Source: Solenopsis invicta (taxonomy: Eukaryota; Arthropoda; Insecta; Hymenoptera; Formicidae). From it: a stretch of DNA of 64,000 nt. The stretch covers positions 17,534,329 to 17,598,328 of the forward strand of contig NC_052677.1 of NCBI RefSeq assembly GCF_016802725.1, written 5' to 3'. The translations under genes and the position numbers were made by a program. This document shows positions 1-11,970 of this stretch, piece by piece (the stretch's first letter is position 1; every line of letters begins with the position of its first letter). Under the pieces are notes generated by a model, which saw only the letters and a program-made list of their open reading frames with translations, was not told where the DNA came from and made no database searches.

Positions 1-145
1 ATATTTCCTTGATTTTTAAAAATAAATAATTTTAAATACTAACTAATATTTATTTAAATCATAGATTTAAATAAAAAAAATAATGTTAAAATAAATATAT
101 TTATCTAAACATTAAAAACTTTTTTTTCAATAAATTCTTAATATC

Positions 146-374
146 TACACTAAAAAAAAAAATTTATTGAAAAATTAAAATATTTAGTTACGTTCAACCA
201 AACATTAGGTTAACTCAACAATTATTTAGTTTAGCTGCACAAGAAAGATCTAATTCATTCATATCAATCATTCAAAATTTGTAATCAAGAATTAACTAAA
301 TCAAGTAAATATTTAATAGTTGAACATATCGGACCAAATATTTTAGTTTTTCAACAAATTTCTTTCTCAGTGTA
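146..374. mobile_element. short inverted-repeat element, TACACT(A/G)A termini
   Basis: The left end TACACTAAAAAAAAAAATTT and the right end read in reverse, TACACTGAGAAAGAAATTTG, are followed on both sides by TTGAAAAA(T/C)TAAAATATTT. Together they form a ~45-bp terminal inverted repeat around a ~230-bp element. Similar ends (TCTCTC(A/G)(A/G)TGTA) terminate the repeats at 2005-2082 and 9829-9925. Confidence 0.65.
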
Positions 375-623
375 ATATTTCTCCATTGTGCGCCTTAATC
401 TAAACTTAAACGTCAGAATCTTCGTCATTTAAAGTGCGAAGAAATTCTCAGGAAGTTCTATAAATCTCTAAAACTTCTCTTTTAAGAATGACAGTTTTTT
501 AAAGGTCGGACGGAGTCTTTCGACGACTTTCCCAATTCTTAGAATCGACTTCCGAGTTACCGAAGTTCAATTACCGATCCTCCAAGGAATAGCGGACTTG
601 CCTATTGAATTTCTAGCATTTGG

Positions 624-624
624 C

Positions 625-692
<68 letters not shown>
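624..692. repeat. (CT)n microsatellite
   Basis: About 68 bases of nearly perfect CT dinucleotide repeat. Confidence 0.95.
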
Positions 693-693
<1 letters not shown>

Positions 694-1334
694 AGGTTCT
701 GAACTAAAATTAGCAACCTGTACCGAGAGAACGCCGTTGCAACTTGCAACACATACTATCTGTCGCCGAATTCCTACTCTCGTCTAGCGAGATGCATGCC
801 TTTCCAGACATCTTTTTCAATCTCCCCTCCTCACTCTGTCCTCGCCGTGAGTTCGTTCTAACGCTCACTTCGAGATTACCGTGCCACGAGTGGTGCATTT
901 TTGAGATACCGCAACGCTTGCACCTCACGTTGCAAATTCCATGACTTCGTTTGGTACTCGCGCTTTTATTCATACAATATGAGACAGGAAGATATATTTG
1001 AAACGGTAATTTTTTTGAAAAACAACACAAATCAATTTTGTCAAAATTTAGGTATTACGGAATTCAAAATTAAGGAATTCAGATACACAATTTCCTTCAA
1101 ATATCTCAATTTCGATAAAAATTAACATGTTATACTTTTAAATGACCGATTCATTGGACTAAACCTATACTGGCCTTTAAATCGTAAAAATGCGCATTCA
1201 ACTCGAAATATGTGGAACACATTTAAGATATTTAACACACGTTTCCTCATGTAAAAACTGCTTAATTTACACTTCATAAAGTTACTTGTTCCATAACTAA
1301 AAATTTTATAACTTTCAAGTGGCAGAAATATAAT

Positions 1335-1735
1335 TATACAGTCACGAAACTAATTGTCCGAGTATATGGGAATTTATTTCATGCTACAAGTTCATTAAAT
1401 ATTTTAACTTTTTATGGACAGCTCGATTAAAAGTGAAAATTCTTGCCAATAATGTATTTCCTTCAAAAACAAACTTATATTCAAACTGAAAAAATTCAAG
1501 AGCCCGTTATTAACAAAATCAGAATAAGAATTGTATTTAAATAAAATTGCAACAAAGCGCCGATTTTACTTTACCCATACCTTTATCTATTTTTACTTAA
1601 GTCTCAAAATATGTATAAAAGATAATGAAATTGTGTGGCGGAGCAATATTAAATAAACAAGATAAGCTTATATGTATACAGTCACGGAATTAATTATCCA
1701 GATATACAAGATATTTTAAGTTTATTTTATGTTAT
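1335..1735 (+). repeat. pair of ~50-bp direct repeats
   Basis: TATACAGTCACG(A/G)AA(C/T)TAATT at 1335 and 1675 is followed in both by GTCCGAGTATAT or ATCCAGATATAC and a T-rich tract. The two direct copies are about 340 bp apart. They could be ends of a nested or decayed transposon. Confidence 0.5.
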
Positions 1736-2004
1736 CTCAGGAAAAATGTTTTGCTGTAACATCAAATAATTTGATTTCTTAAGTATATAATTTTATATTT
1801 CTACATTTTCATATGTAAATAATGATTTTATAAATAGGCAATAAAATTATTAAACTTAATTAAATTGTTGTTAAATTTAAAAAATCTGATTATCTTATAA
1901 AAATGGTCTAGCAGTAAATATTTTCTAGAACTGCAAGATAAAACTATTTCATTAAAAATTATTTCATTTTTTTACATAAATATTACAATTAAAAAATTTT
2001 TAAC

Positions 2005-2082
2005 GTGACTGCAAGTAAATAAGGTAAAAAATTTTTTTGTATTAAGTAAAATTCTTTTAAGATATTTTTTCTCTCAATGTAT
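2005..2082 (+). repeat. dispersed repeat, copy 1 (related to 9829-9925)
   Basis: It shares GACTG(C/T)AAGTAAATAA at the start and AAGATATTTTTTCTCTC at the end with 9829-9925, and the TGTA end with the element at 146-374. It is probably one end of a small transposon family. Confidence 0.55.
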
Positions 2083-2103
2083 AAATTAAAAGCATACATG
2101 AAG

Positions 2104-2296
2104 TGAACAATTTTGCTGAAATATAGATCTAAAAATAATTATGTTGAACCATTCCAAAATTTGTATTTGTTCAACTTGGTTGCTAAAATATCAAAACTGT
2201 TTGCAGAAACATTATAGTGTTTAGGCGTCCTACAAAATTATTTTGATAGTCCAATATAAAATTATTTTCTAACTTGTATCTAGCTAAATTTTTACA
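2104..2296. mobile_element. MITE-like element, copy in opposite orientation to 11757-11970
   Basis: Its ends share TTTTGCTGAA(A/G)TAT, AGATCT(A/G)AAAATAATT and GTATCTAGCTAAATTTTTA with the copy at 11757-11970. Its centre (TTGTTCAACTTGGTTGCTAA to TTTAGGCGTCC) matches that copy only after reverse complementing. This is expected of a terminal-inverted-repeat element inserted in both orientations. Confidence 0.65.
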
Positions 2297-3429
2297 TACT
2301 GCAATAAAAATACAATTAATTTCCCGTAAAATAATTTCCTTATTCTGTGTTCGGACAATTAAATTTCTGATTGTAGAATTATATACTTTTATATCATTAA
2401 ACTTATCATTTCGTAAGAAACGTTTCGATTGAAGGATTAACACTTCAGCTCGTGTACATGTGACAATTTTTACAATTCATATCAGCTACAGATATTGTCG
2501 ATAATATTATGACGTGCTTGCTAATAGTAGAACCTAGAGATAAGCTTTGTCTCGGGCTATCTTGGAAGGGGGGTGGAATTATCGGAGAATACCTTTTGTC
2601 TAAAGAGAGGAATGTCTCCCACTTCCAACTATCTTTTACCAAAAAATAGATAAAATAAAGATAGAGATATCAATTCGATGAAACTTAACGGATTCCGGCC
2701 TAGCGCACAATCTTGGTCAATACAAATGATACAAATGATACAAATTCCAGACTCATTTATCTCGAAACGGGTTTACCGTGGGCTCCAAATAGCGCTAGGC
2801 TGAGATACAAATAAAACCCTCCGGATGTACGATATCTGAACGAACATATCGCTATCTGTCGAGCTCGTAGGGCCGCGCTAACGCGCAGGATTACGAGAAA
2901 AAAGGGAAATATGTGGTCGAAAAGGACTCGGGACGAGGGTTCGCGAGAGCGAAAGAGGAGCTCGGCGGAGAGCGAGAAAAAGAGAAAACGCAGAGCGTGG
3001 GGCAACGGGGGGAGGATTACGGCAGGCATAGTCAGACGGTCGAAAGAGGCACGGACGGACAGACGGACGGGGGAATGGACGGGCCGGGCAGGGGAGGGAA
3101 GAGGGGAGGGAGAGAGGGAGACAGAGAGAGAGACGACTGGGTGGGGCAGCAGCCAGACGCCCTGCGGCAAACTGTCAAACTACACCGGCGGTTCCGCAAG
3201 CCGTCCTTCGTCCTCGTCGTCATAGTCGTCGTCGTCGGCCGCCCCCATGATTAAAACTCACCATGGCTTTTCCGCGACTACACGCGCGCGCGCGCGCGCG
3301 AGAGAGTGTTTCCCGACGCTGAGCGAGGGGGAGCGGCGCACTCTCGCACGCGTGCGGAAACGCGACTTTCGGAAGGTGTTCCGTGGGAAGAAAGAGACGA
3401 GAAAAAATGAGAGACAGAGAGAGAGGAGA

Positions 3430-3444
3430 TTAGGTTAGGTTAGG
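3430..3444 (+). repeat. interstitial (TTAGG)3
   Basis: Three perfect copies of the insect telomere-type unit TTAGG occur in tandem. Two-copy versions in reverse (CCTAACCTAA) appear at about 21809. Too short to imply a telomere, but consistent with an insect genome. Confidence 0.8.
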
Positions 3445-3616
3445 CTCCAATAATACGTCACGCGCTTTTGCACTCCGGATGAATATTTATTTGAGGGAAA
3501 TTAAGGTACGGGCAGCTGGGTTATTGACCCAACCGAGGTTTCCCATTTCGCCGATTCTGCTTCGAGTTCGGATATTTCAAAAAGAAAAAAGTAACGAAAC
3601 GTTTCAGTGCAATACG

Positions 3617-3836
3617 TACAGCACAGAGCAGCAAAATAATCGCAAAATATTGCTACAATATTTCAGCAATATTGGAGTAATGATAAAATGTTCGCTTCAG
3701 AAATATTGATAAGTAATGTTGCAACATTAATACAATATTATACATGTTGCTGCAACATTACGTATCAATATTTCTAAAGCAGATATTGCTGAGACATTGC
3801 AGCAATATTTTAAAGCTTTTTCTATGCTGTGCTGTA
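3617..3836. mobile_element. MITE-like hairpin element, 220 bp, TA flanks
   Basis: Both ends read TACAGCACAG when viewed inward. Most of the element is a long imperfect inverted repeat (3694-3725 pairs with about 3750-3782, and outer AATATTGCTACAATATTTCAGC pairs with its counterpart near 3786-3811). TA at the borders would fit a Tc1/mariner-type target. Decayed relatives lie at 4049-4124 and about 20158-20225. Confidence 0.7.
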
Positions 3837-4048
3837 TACGAAGCGTTGAAAGAGTATATCGGAATCTTTTTCAGATTTTTAGAGGCCAAAAATTTCTTTG
3901 AGAAGCACAACCGTGATTAATGTCCATTTTCACTCAAAGTAGATAAATTCTAATCTGGACTCAACTAATACTTCATCATTTTCTAATTCTGAGAACTAGA
4001 AAGAGATAAAGAGCAAGTTAAACCGAGAGCAAAGTTTGCATTAGTAAA

Positions 4049-4124
4049 AACATTGCATTAACGTTGCTGCAATATTACTGAAACATTGTAGCGATATCTC
4101 GCAACGTTGCTACGCTGTACTGTA
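4049..4124. repeat. partial relative of the 3617-3836 element
   Basis: It contains AACGTTGCTGCAATATTACTGAAACATTG-type sequence (shown here in part: GTTGCTGCAATATTAC) and ends GCTGTACTGTA, similar to one end of the 3617-3836 hairpin. Confidence 0.5.
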
Positions 4125-4499
4125 TGGATAGTGACAGCCAGAGCAACCGTCTGTCAAACCAGGGCTTGATACCCGTTTTTATGACGCGCGCGAGACATTC
4201 TCCATAAGAAAAAAAATCACTTCCACTTGGAGACAAGAACCGGAAGCAGATGCCAAGGTAACTGAACAATGTATGGTGATACAGCGTCTCTTAGAGGACG
4301 GAAACCCAAAAAAGCGAGTATTAAGGATTTTCTCCAGAACCTACGTTTTCCACGAGGACGCTTTCCAGCGGTCCTTCTCTCGGTATATGGGAAAAGCTTT
4401 TTAGACCTTCGGGATGGGAAGAAATGCGCGGAGAAAGATGTATACGCGCGATAGAGAGGTGAAATTGCCGTAAACCGTGAAATGCTGAGGCGATAACGG

Positions 4500-5454
4500 G
4501 AGAGGGGAAGGGGAAGGGAAGGAAGAATGGACGAGGCGCGGGATAGTACAAAGCGCGAACACGGGGCGCATCGGGAGAGAACTCGTCGCACGCCACGTTA
4601 GCACGCGCGCTCGCGCGCGCACGACGGAGCTGCGCGAAGTAAGCGACGAGTTGCACGCGCACTGCGCACCCGCCGTCGCCGTCGATCGGCTGAGAGAATC
4701 AAGAGGAGGATATAGAGAGACAGAGAGAGACAGAGAGAGATAGAGAGACAGAAAGAGAAAAAAAAGAATGTGTATGTGTCGCGGACAACCGCGGTTGGGG
4801 GTACTCACCATCATTTTGTAATTGATCTTCCGCGCAGCCACGTTTTCCATTCTCACGGACATGGTCGCGGCCCTGATGCGGCTGTTGCTGTAGCAGTAAG
4901 TGGAGGAATCCGTCACCGCGTCGCCCGTCGCCGGGTGGACGATACGCACGCAGCTATACAGCCGCGATGTTGATAATAACAATAACAAAATACGCCGGCG
5001 CGACGCCGCGCAGCCTAAAAACCACCGTCAGCCGTCGCCGCCGGTCGCTTTCGCGCCGCCACTCTGGTTCCTTCACCTCCTCTTCCTCTTCCTCCTCCTC
5101 CTCCTACTCCTGCTGCTGGTGCTGCCTTTTTACCTCCTCCCGCCTGCGGCCCCCGCTTCCTCCTCCTCCTCCTCTACCGCCGCCTCCTCTCGTTCGTCGG
5201 CGCGCTTCCTCGTCGTTCCTTCGTACGTCCTCGCCCGCTCCTCCGCGGCCGACGACGTCGTCACCACTTGCCGCACTGCAACACCGCGCGACGAGCTTCC
5301 TCGCTCACCGGCGACACTGATGGGACAACTGAGCAGAGAAAACCACACACTGTAGCGCGATCGTTCGCTCGCTAGCTCGTTCGCGCGACACGCCACGCAC
5401 GTACGGCCAGATAGATCACTAAACGCGAATTCGCACACGCACGCACGCACGCAC

Positions 5455-5490
<36 letters not shown>

Positions 5491-6433
5491 GATCGGCCGG
5501 TGAAAACCGGAGTAAAGCGGAGAGCAGAAAGAGAAAGAAAGACAGGGAAACGAGGAAAGGGTACGTGTGCGTGAGGCCGGCGACGTAGTGTAAGAATACC
5601 GGGCGAGAGAGACGCTGCCGCTCGGCGTGTGCAGCGACGAGGGATGGATGGCCCAATGGCGGCGAGGAAGAGGGGGGCGGAGGGGAGTAAGAACCGATCG
5701 CGCACCGTACCGTACCGTATCTACGGTTTTAACGGGCCAGCCACTGTCGCGGTCGTCGTCATCGTCCTCGTCATGAAATCCGACGTGATGATAAATCACT
5801 TTGCGCCGTCGGATAGAGAGAGACGGAAAGCGGGCGAGCGAGAGAGACGGAGTACCTCCGGGAGAAAGAACGAGCGTGTGCACGGTTAGAGGAGGAATGC
5901 GGGAGAGGGAAGGGACAGAGAAAGAGAGAGAGAGAAAGAGCGATAGGACGTACGTTCCGTAAGTGTATGGAGGAAGAAGCGAGATGGAATGACGAGAGGG
6001 ACAAGAGGGAGAGAAAGGGAAGACGGGGAAAGAGAGGGAAGGGATAAAAGAGAGAGAGACAGAGAGAGGCCGCTGCCGAGCCGATGGCGATGCGAGCGAC
6101 GGATGTCGAGAGGGTGTGTCGTGATCGTGTGGAGCACACTTTTCACCGACTACCACACTTCTGGCTCTTTTAAATTACAGCACAGCACGCACCGGCGGCC
6201 GGTCGGTCGTGCTACACTCTCGCCGCTCGCGCACCTTTTCCTTGTCGCTCAACAACGGCGGCGGCGGCGGCGTCGTCGTCGTCGATTCTCCTCTCGTTAA
6301 TTCTACACACGTATCGAACGAATGAACGGACGAATGAATGCACGCGCACGCCACGCATGCATGCACGCACTGCACACCCGACGATGAGAATTTTTTCCCA
6401 GAAAGAAAAAGAAACGGGAGGGAGAGAGAGGGA

Positions 6434-6474
<41 letters not shown>

Positions 6475-7880
6475 CACGCTGCTTTGCGTCGCGTTGTGTC
6501 GTCCCACACCGCGAACCGCGAAACGTAAAGACTAACGGCGCCCGCGACCGACCGTAAACTTGCACCGAGGTGTAGAACCGAACCGAACCGCGCCGCGCCA
6601 CGCCACGCTTATCGGCCGCTTACTCGTTCAAGCGCGCTGCTGCCGTTGCTGCCCGGCCGCCACTGTCGCCGAGCGTCGCGGAGGCGGCGTCGGCACGAAG
6701 CCGCCGCGAATCGACGGCCCTCGACGTCGTTTCCCTCCTCGTCGCTTCGTTCCCGCTGGGACGAACGATACCACCAGCGGCGTCCCCCTCGCGCCGCGGT
6801 CGCTCTCGACACCGACGTCGACGTTGCCCGTCGTTGCTAGCCGTTACTACGATCGGCGAGATCACCCGACTGACGACGACTTGTGCTTGCTGCTCGCTTC
6901 ACAGGGAACACGCGCGCACGACAAACACACATACGCACACACAACGGCCGCTCCTCTTTCGCTCGGCACTCCGCTCTGCTACTGGTGCGGTGCTCCTCGT
7001 TTGCTGGCTCTTCCTCGCGTTTTCGCGACGTTTCTCTCTCGCGCGTACACCACTTGACTACCTCTTGCACGGTAGGACCCTTCCTTCCTATCTCTCAACG
7101 GTCGTACGGATTACACCGCGTTGCTGCCTCGCGGGGTGAGCACACACTATTTTAATTTACGGCGCGTTATTACAAAAATAGAGCTTGCGTATAGTACGGA
7201 GCGTGTGTAAGTGTCTTTCTTTCTCTCTCCCCCTCCGTGTGTTTCCTTTAAATAAGATTAATGTACAATTGGTTAATTGTTACTATAGGAAACATTTAGT
7301 GTGTGTGTTGTCTTGTAGGTAGAGACTAAGCTACTGCCCGGCGAGGTGCGCCCATCTTGCCCGAAACTAAAGGTAGTAGCCGGCGGGCGGCGCCACCGTC
7401 GGTCGCCACCGAGCGCTGGGGCTCCGGCGGCCGCGCCCGTCTGCGCTGCCGCCACTCACACATACGCGCGCGCGCGCGCGCGCGAACGCGCCGCTTCGGC
7501 GTCGCTTCGGTCGCGGTTTCAAGCGCGAGGAGAGGAAGCATGCGGCCACGCTGTTGGCGCGACGAGGATGACCACGAGCCGGTGACCGTGCGCGCGATCT
7601 CGTCGAGACGAGTCGCGCGAGGCAAGAAGGAAAAGGAGGGACGGACTCTAGCCGGTGTGACGCGGCTGCACCGGCGAGTTTTGACGCGTCGCGGTTGGCG
7701 GCCGTGCGAAACGCGCGGAGCGCCGCGCCGACGGCAGCGGCGGGTGGGTGGAGAGGGAAAGATGCGCCGAGGGAGCGAGACGAGGTGACGGGAGGAAGGA
7801 GCTGCGAGGGGAAGGGAGGACATTCATTACGCTCGCTTCTCCGCCAGAGTAGTTCTATCGACGGTGTTGTGCTTAGATAA
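4500..7880. promoter_or_regulatory. CpG- and simple-sequence-rich block
   Basis: About 3.4 kb of very GC- and CpG-rich DNA with (GA)n (about 6438-6471), (CG)n (about 7465-7484), CT-rich and trinucleotide tracts, sharply bounded by AT-rich DNA on the right. It lies within the putative 7.8-kb first intron of the minus-strand candidate gene. The composition and the abrupt end fit a promoter region, possibly bidirectional. Many long frames here on both strands are Ser/Arg/Pro-rich and overlap each other; I treat them as composition artefacts. Confidence 0.35.
4809..4887 (-). CDS. candidate second exon of the same unrecognised gene
   Basis: An acceptor CTTACTGCTACAG precedes a 79-base exon: one base completing a Pro codon, then NSRIRAATMSVRMENVAARK, then INYKMM. 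It ends at a GTGAGTAC donor in phase 0. Joined to 12678-12745 it gives a continuous 49-residue start. Alternatively, transcription could begin in the CpG-rich block just upstream and use the internal ATG (Kozak-like GCGACCATG) of MSVRMENV. Further exons would lie left of position 1 or are not recognisable between 1 and 4800. No family is recognised. Confidence 0.45.
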
Positions 7881-8233
7881 CTTAAAATCATCTAGATAAA
7901 TGAGATAGACGGCATGCAGATCTACCTTTATCTAAATGTGATAAAGATGATTTAATTTTTATTTAATCGAACAAAAGATAAAATTATTTATCGTTTTATC
8001 TAGACATGTTTGAGATATATTCATATTTTTATTTATAAATCTGTTTTTTAACAATAAGAGTTCAAGTTATTTAATTTCATTTAAAAAATGTTCCTTTTTT
8101 AATTTGCATCAATGTGCAAATAAAAAATCATTATAACTGATAAAGTTCTTTTTAAAAATTTTCAAACAATTATATGTTTGGAGCAATTTTTACATTGCGC
8201 TACTACTTTCTTGCGCTACTACGTTCAAGCTGT

Positions 8234-8428
8234 CGTTATCTCTTCAAAAATATTCTGTTAAGATAAATGATAACTTGGAGGTTGAAGCTAAGGACATACA
8301 ATAATACTCCGAGCTCATAATCGTTCAGGATTAGATAATTTGTAAAATGTAACACTTTTTTATTTAACATAAAAATGAAGATAATATTTATTCTAATAAT
8401 TTAGATAAATATAAGATAAAACCTCTTC
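8234..8428 (+). repeat. dispersed ~195-bp repeat, copy 1
   Basis: It shares in order GATAACTTGGAG(G/A)TTGAAG, CAATAATAC(T)CC, ATAATCGTTCA, TTTATNTAANATAAAAATGA and ACCTCTTC with 21063-21256, in the same orientation. The type of element is unknown. Confidence 0.7.
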
Positions 8429-9828
8429 TACTGTTAAATAATTTTCTATAAATAACGGCAAACAGTTTATTTTAGAACTCAAAATAGGTTGTTTTCATTT
8501 AGAATGAGGAGTTTAATGCCGTTCGTACCTGTTGCGAAGAAAAGAGAGAGAAGATGCCTTTAGAGGGAAGGTGCCTTTATCAATAAATATATAATCGAGC
8601 GTCAAATGTCGATGATATGCCGAACGTGGGAGTACCAGGCAAACGGTGACACGATGTTGCTAATTGAAAGCCGAGTTTACCGGAATAAGCGTGTAAAGTG
8701 AAAACGTAAAGACAACCACGTAGAAAGGAACGGAGAAGAAAGAGAGAGGGACGTCAAAGAGGGTTGGGTGATGGCGCGTACGCTCACCCCCGCTCGCTCA
8801 TTCACTCTAGCCACGCGAAGATCGAACCGCGTGTTTAGTCTACTCACTCGCATGAAAAAAGAAAAAAACAGGGTAGGAATGAAAAATATACGAGTTACCG
8901 GATGGCTCGCGTACGAATCAATAATGGTTGATAATACAATGATAAAATCGTAAAATGTATCTTCGCGAAGAAATCTTCCATCCGGATTTCACAGACACGC
9001 TCGCGACAAAATCTTCCCCATTGTCAGTGACGAAGATTCACTTGACTCTCAATTTTAATCTCAGTAGCTAAGTTTGTATAAACACCGTAGCGCGGTGTTC
9101 ATTTATGCAGTTTGCTTGGTCAGTCTGCAGGCACAGAGTCGGTTTCTCTAGGGAGTTTCCGGAATTCGCAGCCACACGGTTACCGAAGCGCGGAGTGCGG
9201 ACGAGCCGACGGGAGAAAGCGAGACAAGGGCCAGGGGAACACGGAGAGAGAGGGACGAGGAGAGCGAGAGGAAGAAGCCGGTCCTCGCGCTCTCTTTCCG
9301 CAGACCGAAAGATCGATTGTTCCGGTCCTTTCGCCGTCTCCGCAGGGGCGCTCCTGCTGCAAATTTTGTACCTACCCGGTAGAAATACACATTGTTGTTT
9401 CCTTTTCAATCGGAGAAACCATGTGGACGTGACAACATCAGAGGACCTTTAATACTACGGTTATTATCTGGCTAATGAGGAAAAGTCGGTTTCAACGAAG
9501 AAAAGAAAGACAGGAAAGATACTCTCTAAATCTCTCTAATAGAGATGAAAAATCGCTTGAAAATCGTGCAACTGTAAAGTTTCACCGTGTATAGAAAAAC
9601 AATTTTTTTAAATAAAAAATTATATGTTTTTTACACCATATATTTTGATACGAGCATTTGCTTGTTCTATTTAAGTAAAAAAATTTTTAAATAAATATAT
9701 CTTAAGCATATCATTTTGTATTTCTTACATTTAAATAATACTTTTCCAAAGAAGCTAATAATATCATTAAACTTAAATTATTTTTTTTATTTATGTACAG
9801 AAATATTTCAATTATGAAATCTTTAATT

Positions 9829-9925
9829 TGACTGTAAGTAAATAAACTACCAGAAGTCACAGAGTAAATAATTTTTTTTGTTGAATAAAATTTTTTTGTT
9901 TCAAGATATTTTTTCTCTCGGTGTA
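9829..9925 (+). repeat. dispersed repeat, copy 2 (related to 2005-2082)
   Basis: It starts GACTGTAAGTAAATAA and ends AAGATATTTTTTCTCTCGG then TGTA. A possible partner end, CACCGTGTATAGAAAAAC, lies at about 9582, which would make a ~340-bp element, but this pairing is weak. Confidence 0.5.
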
Positions 9926-11756
9926 GGAATGAATTTTTGACTTTTATTAAAGTGATAAAAATCACTCAAAAAATTGTACAAGCTCAGTTGTACAAGCTCA
10001 CTCTTTTAGAGTGACACTTCATTCTGTGATATTCAAAAAATAAAGAACTATAAGAAATCAAATATTATATCCTTTTCCGAATAGAAATTTCTACGTACGA
10101 AGAAAAAATTGAAGAACAAAAGCAACGGCAACATATAATAATTATTCTCATTAAAATAACTCACTCGATTAATGCCTTGGATATTTTATCACGCGTGCAT
10201 TCGGAAATTTACACTTGTTCGAGTACAATAATTCAGTCATCGTTATTTATCTCGCCTCCAAAATGCCAAATGTTAATTAAAAGCGTCAGTTGTTTCAAAT
10301 GTATTTACTTGTAGAATGAAAGGTAATTGAGATTAATGAGCAATACTCCGATCCAATTTACCAAAAAATTTGTATATATTAGCAACATCACGTATGAAGA
10401 GAAATCGTATTTATCAGATGACAGGGGCGGTTTCCTCCTCAATCTCCCTTCTCTCCATATGCACCCCTCTTCCCCTCCCTCCTTCTCCTATCTCTGTGCC
10501 GTCTTTCTCTTCCTCTATCTACCAATTCCTTTCTGTCCCCTCTCCCCTCCTCTCCTGCCACTCTTTCTCTCTTACTCCTTGCCTCCGTATACGCCAAGTT
10601 CCTTCGCACCTTGGTCGTGGAGCGTGAGCGCGTTTATCGATCGATCGCAGAACGACCTCGCTCACGTCTCCTACTCCTCCTGGAGGTCAGGAGTCGGCGG
10701 GCTGGATTTTTCCTCCCTCCCACGCTTCCGCACGATTTTCTCTTCTTTTCCTCGCGACGCGACGCGACGCGACGCGGCTCGACTCGGTGCGGACAGCATC
10801 CCTCCGCCGCTGCCGCCGCCGCCGCCGTCGCCGCCGCGACGCCCGCGCCGCTCTCGCGCCGGTCATCGACTCGCCGGTGCACGTCTCATTGACGAGCCCT
10901 GGATGTCCCGCGCGAGTAAATCGATGCGCGATTGTCGCGAAGAGATAACGATCGATATCGCGCTTTAATTCTAATTGTTGAGATCACGACGAAAAGTAAG
11001 AAAGACAAATGAATAATGATGTCTTATTCGCGAGAAAAGAATAATTATCTATGCGCAATCAAGAAAGAACCTGTCACGAGGAGATATCGTGTAGTTGGAT
11101 AAAAACTTGGAATTAAAAATTGACTTAAATGATGTTTACTCCGACAGGATATTATCGACGAACAGAATCAAATAAATAACAACGATACTCAATTCAAATT
11201 AAATGCTGGTAGATTAAGAGACTGTTGGTGAAAGTATTGAAAGTAAATTAGAATGAATTAAGAAGATAAAATGCTAATCACTCAAATTTCTGATCAGATT
11301 GATTAAAATGTAGTAAGGATCTTAAACAATTAAATCATAGCAAGAAACGTGTTATGATTAAATATAGAATTAATATTTCAGTTATGCGCAATTCACCTCA
11401 AAGAGTAATCGAAGTTTGGTCAAAGTATTGGAACTCGTATTTACAGTTGCATTTCTGCTGAAGAACTCGATGGAAACTAGTTTCGAAACGGATCTTGGAG
11501 AATCAATTGGATACTTGTGATATCATAATAATGGCGATTCTATCGAGAAGCTCAGTCTCGAGACACGGCCTTGAGATCTATTTCACGCGATTCAATAATC
11601 AATTCTCATCGTGTCTCGTGATGTCTCACAAATGAAGGCCGATCCATTATTATGGGTGGGACCGCCTCGTGAATTTGAAAGCCTACAGAAAAGCTTCGTT
11701 GATTAAATTCAAAATTAAGGATAAAATCGACTACGTAAACTTTGTTCCTGCACGGA

Positions 11757-11970
11757 AAGAATAGTTTTGCTGAAGTATCGAAAAATTTAAATAGATGCAG
11801 ATCTGAAAATAATTTTATTGGACCATCAAAATAATTATGCGGGACGCTGAAGGGTAACGAACAATGTTGCAAAAAGTTTCGACATTTCAGCTAACCAACT
11901 TGAGTGTCCATCATAATTATTTTAATAAAGTGCAATAAAATTATACTCTGTATCTAGCTAAATTTTTAGC
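11757..11970. mobile_element. MITE-like element, second copy
   Basis: It contains AGATCTGAAAATAATTTTAT, a centre from GCGGGACGCTGAAG to TTTCAGCTAACCAACTTGAG, and the end GTATCTAGCTAAATTTTTA. See the copy at 2104-2296. Inverted copies of ATAATTATTTT-type sequence flank the centre. Confidence 0.65.

Larger units (their letters stand above)
1..4808. other. intergenic or intronic AT-rich DNA with small repeats
   Basis: No supported exon was found. It holds the inverted-repeat elements listed separately (146-374, 2104-2296, 3617-3836), a CT microsatellite at 624-692, a purine-rich GC block at 2.9-3.4 kb and a short TTAGG run. If the candidate minus-strand gene is real, this may be its intron. Confidence 0.6.

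Noticed and set aside
3250..3285. Possible further exon with CCATG|GTGAGT on the minus strand
   Set aside because: The donor looks good, but the upstream sequence is a (CG)n run without an acceptor, and the phase does not follow from 4809.
4401..4988. 195-codon minus frame covering the second candidate exon
   Set aside because: Only 4809-4887 is supported by splice sites and composition. The part below 4809 is Ser/Leu-rich translation of CT repeats, and the frame's first codon is TTG, not ATG.
5130..6156. Long overlapping Ser/Arg-rich frames (up to 245 codons) on the minus strand
   Set aside because: They are translations of GA/CT and CG-rich simple sequence, open in several frames on both strands, with no domain.
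10327..10968. 213-codon plus frame
   Set aside because: Pro/Ser/Arg-rich from pyrimidine and trinucleotide tracts. The opposite strand is also open, and there is no recognisable motif.
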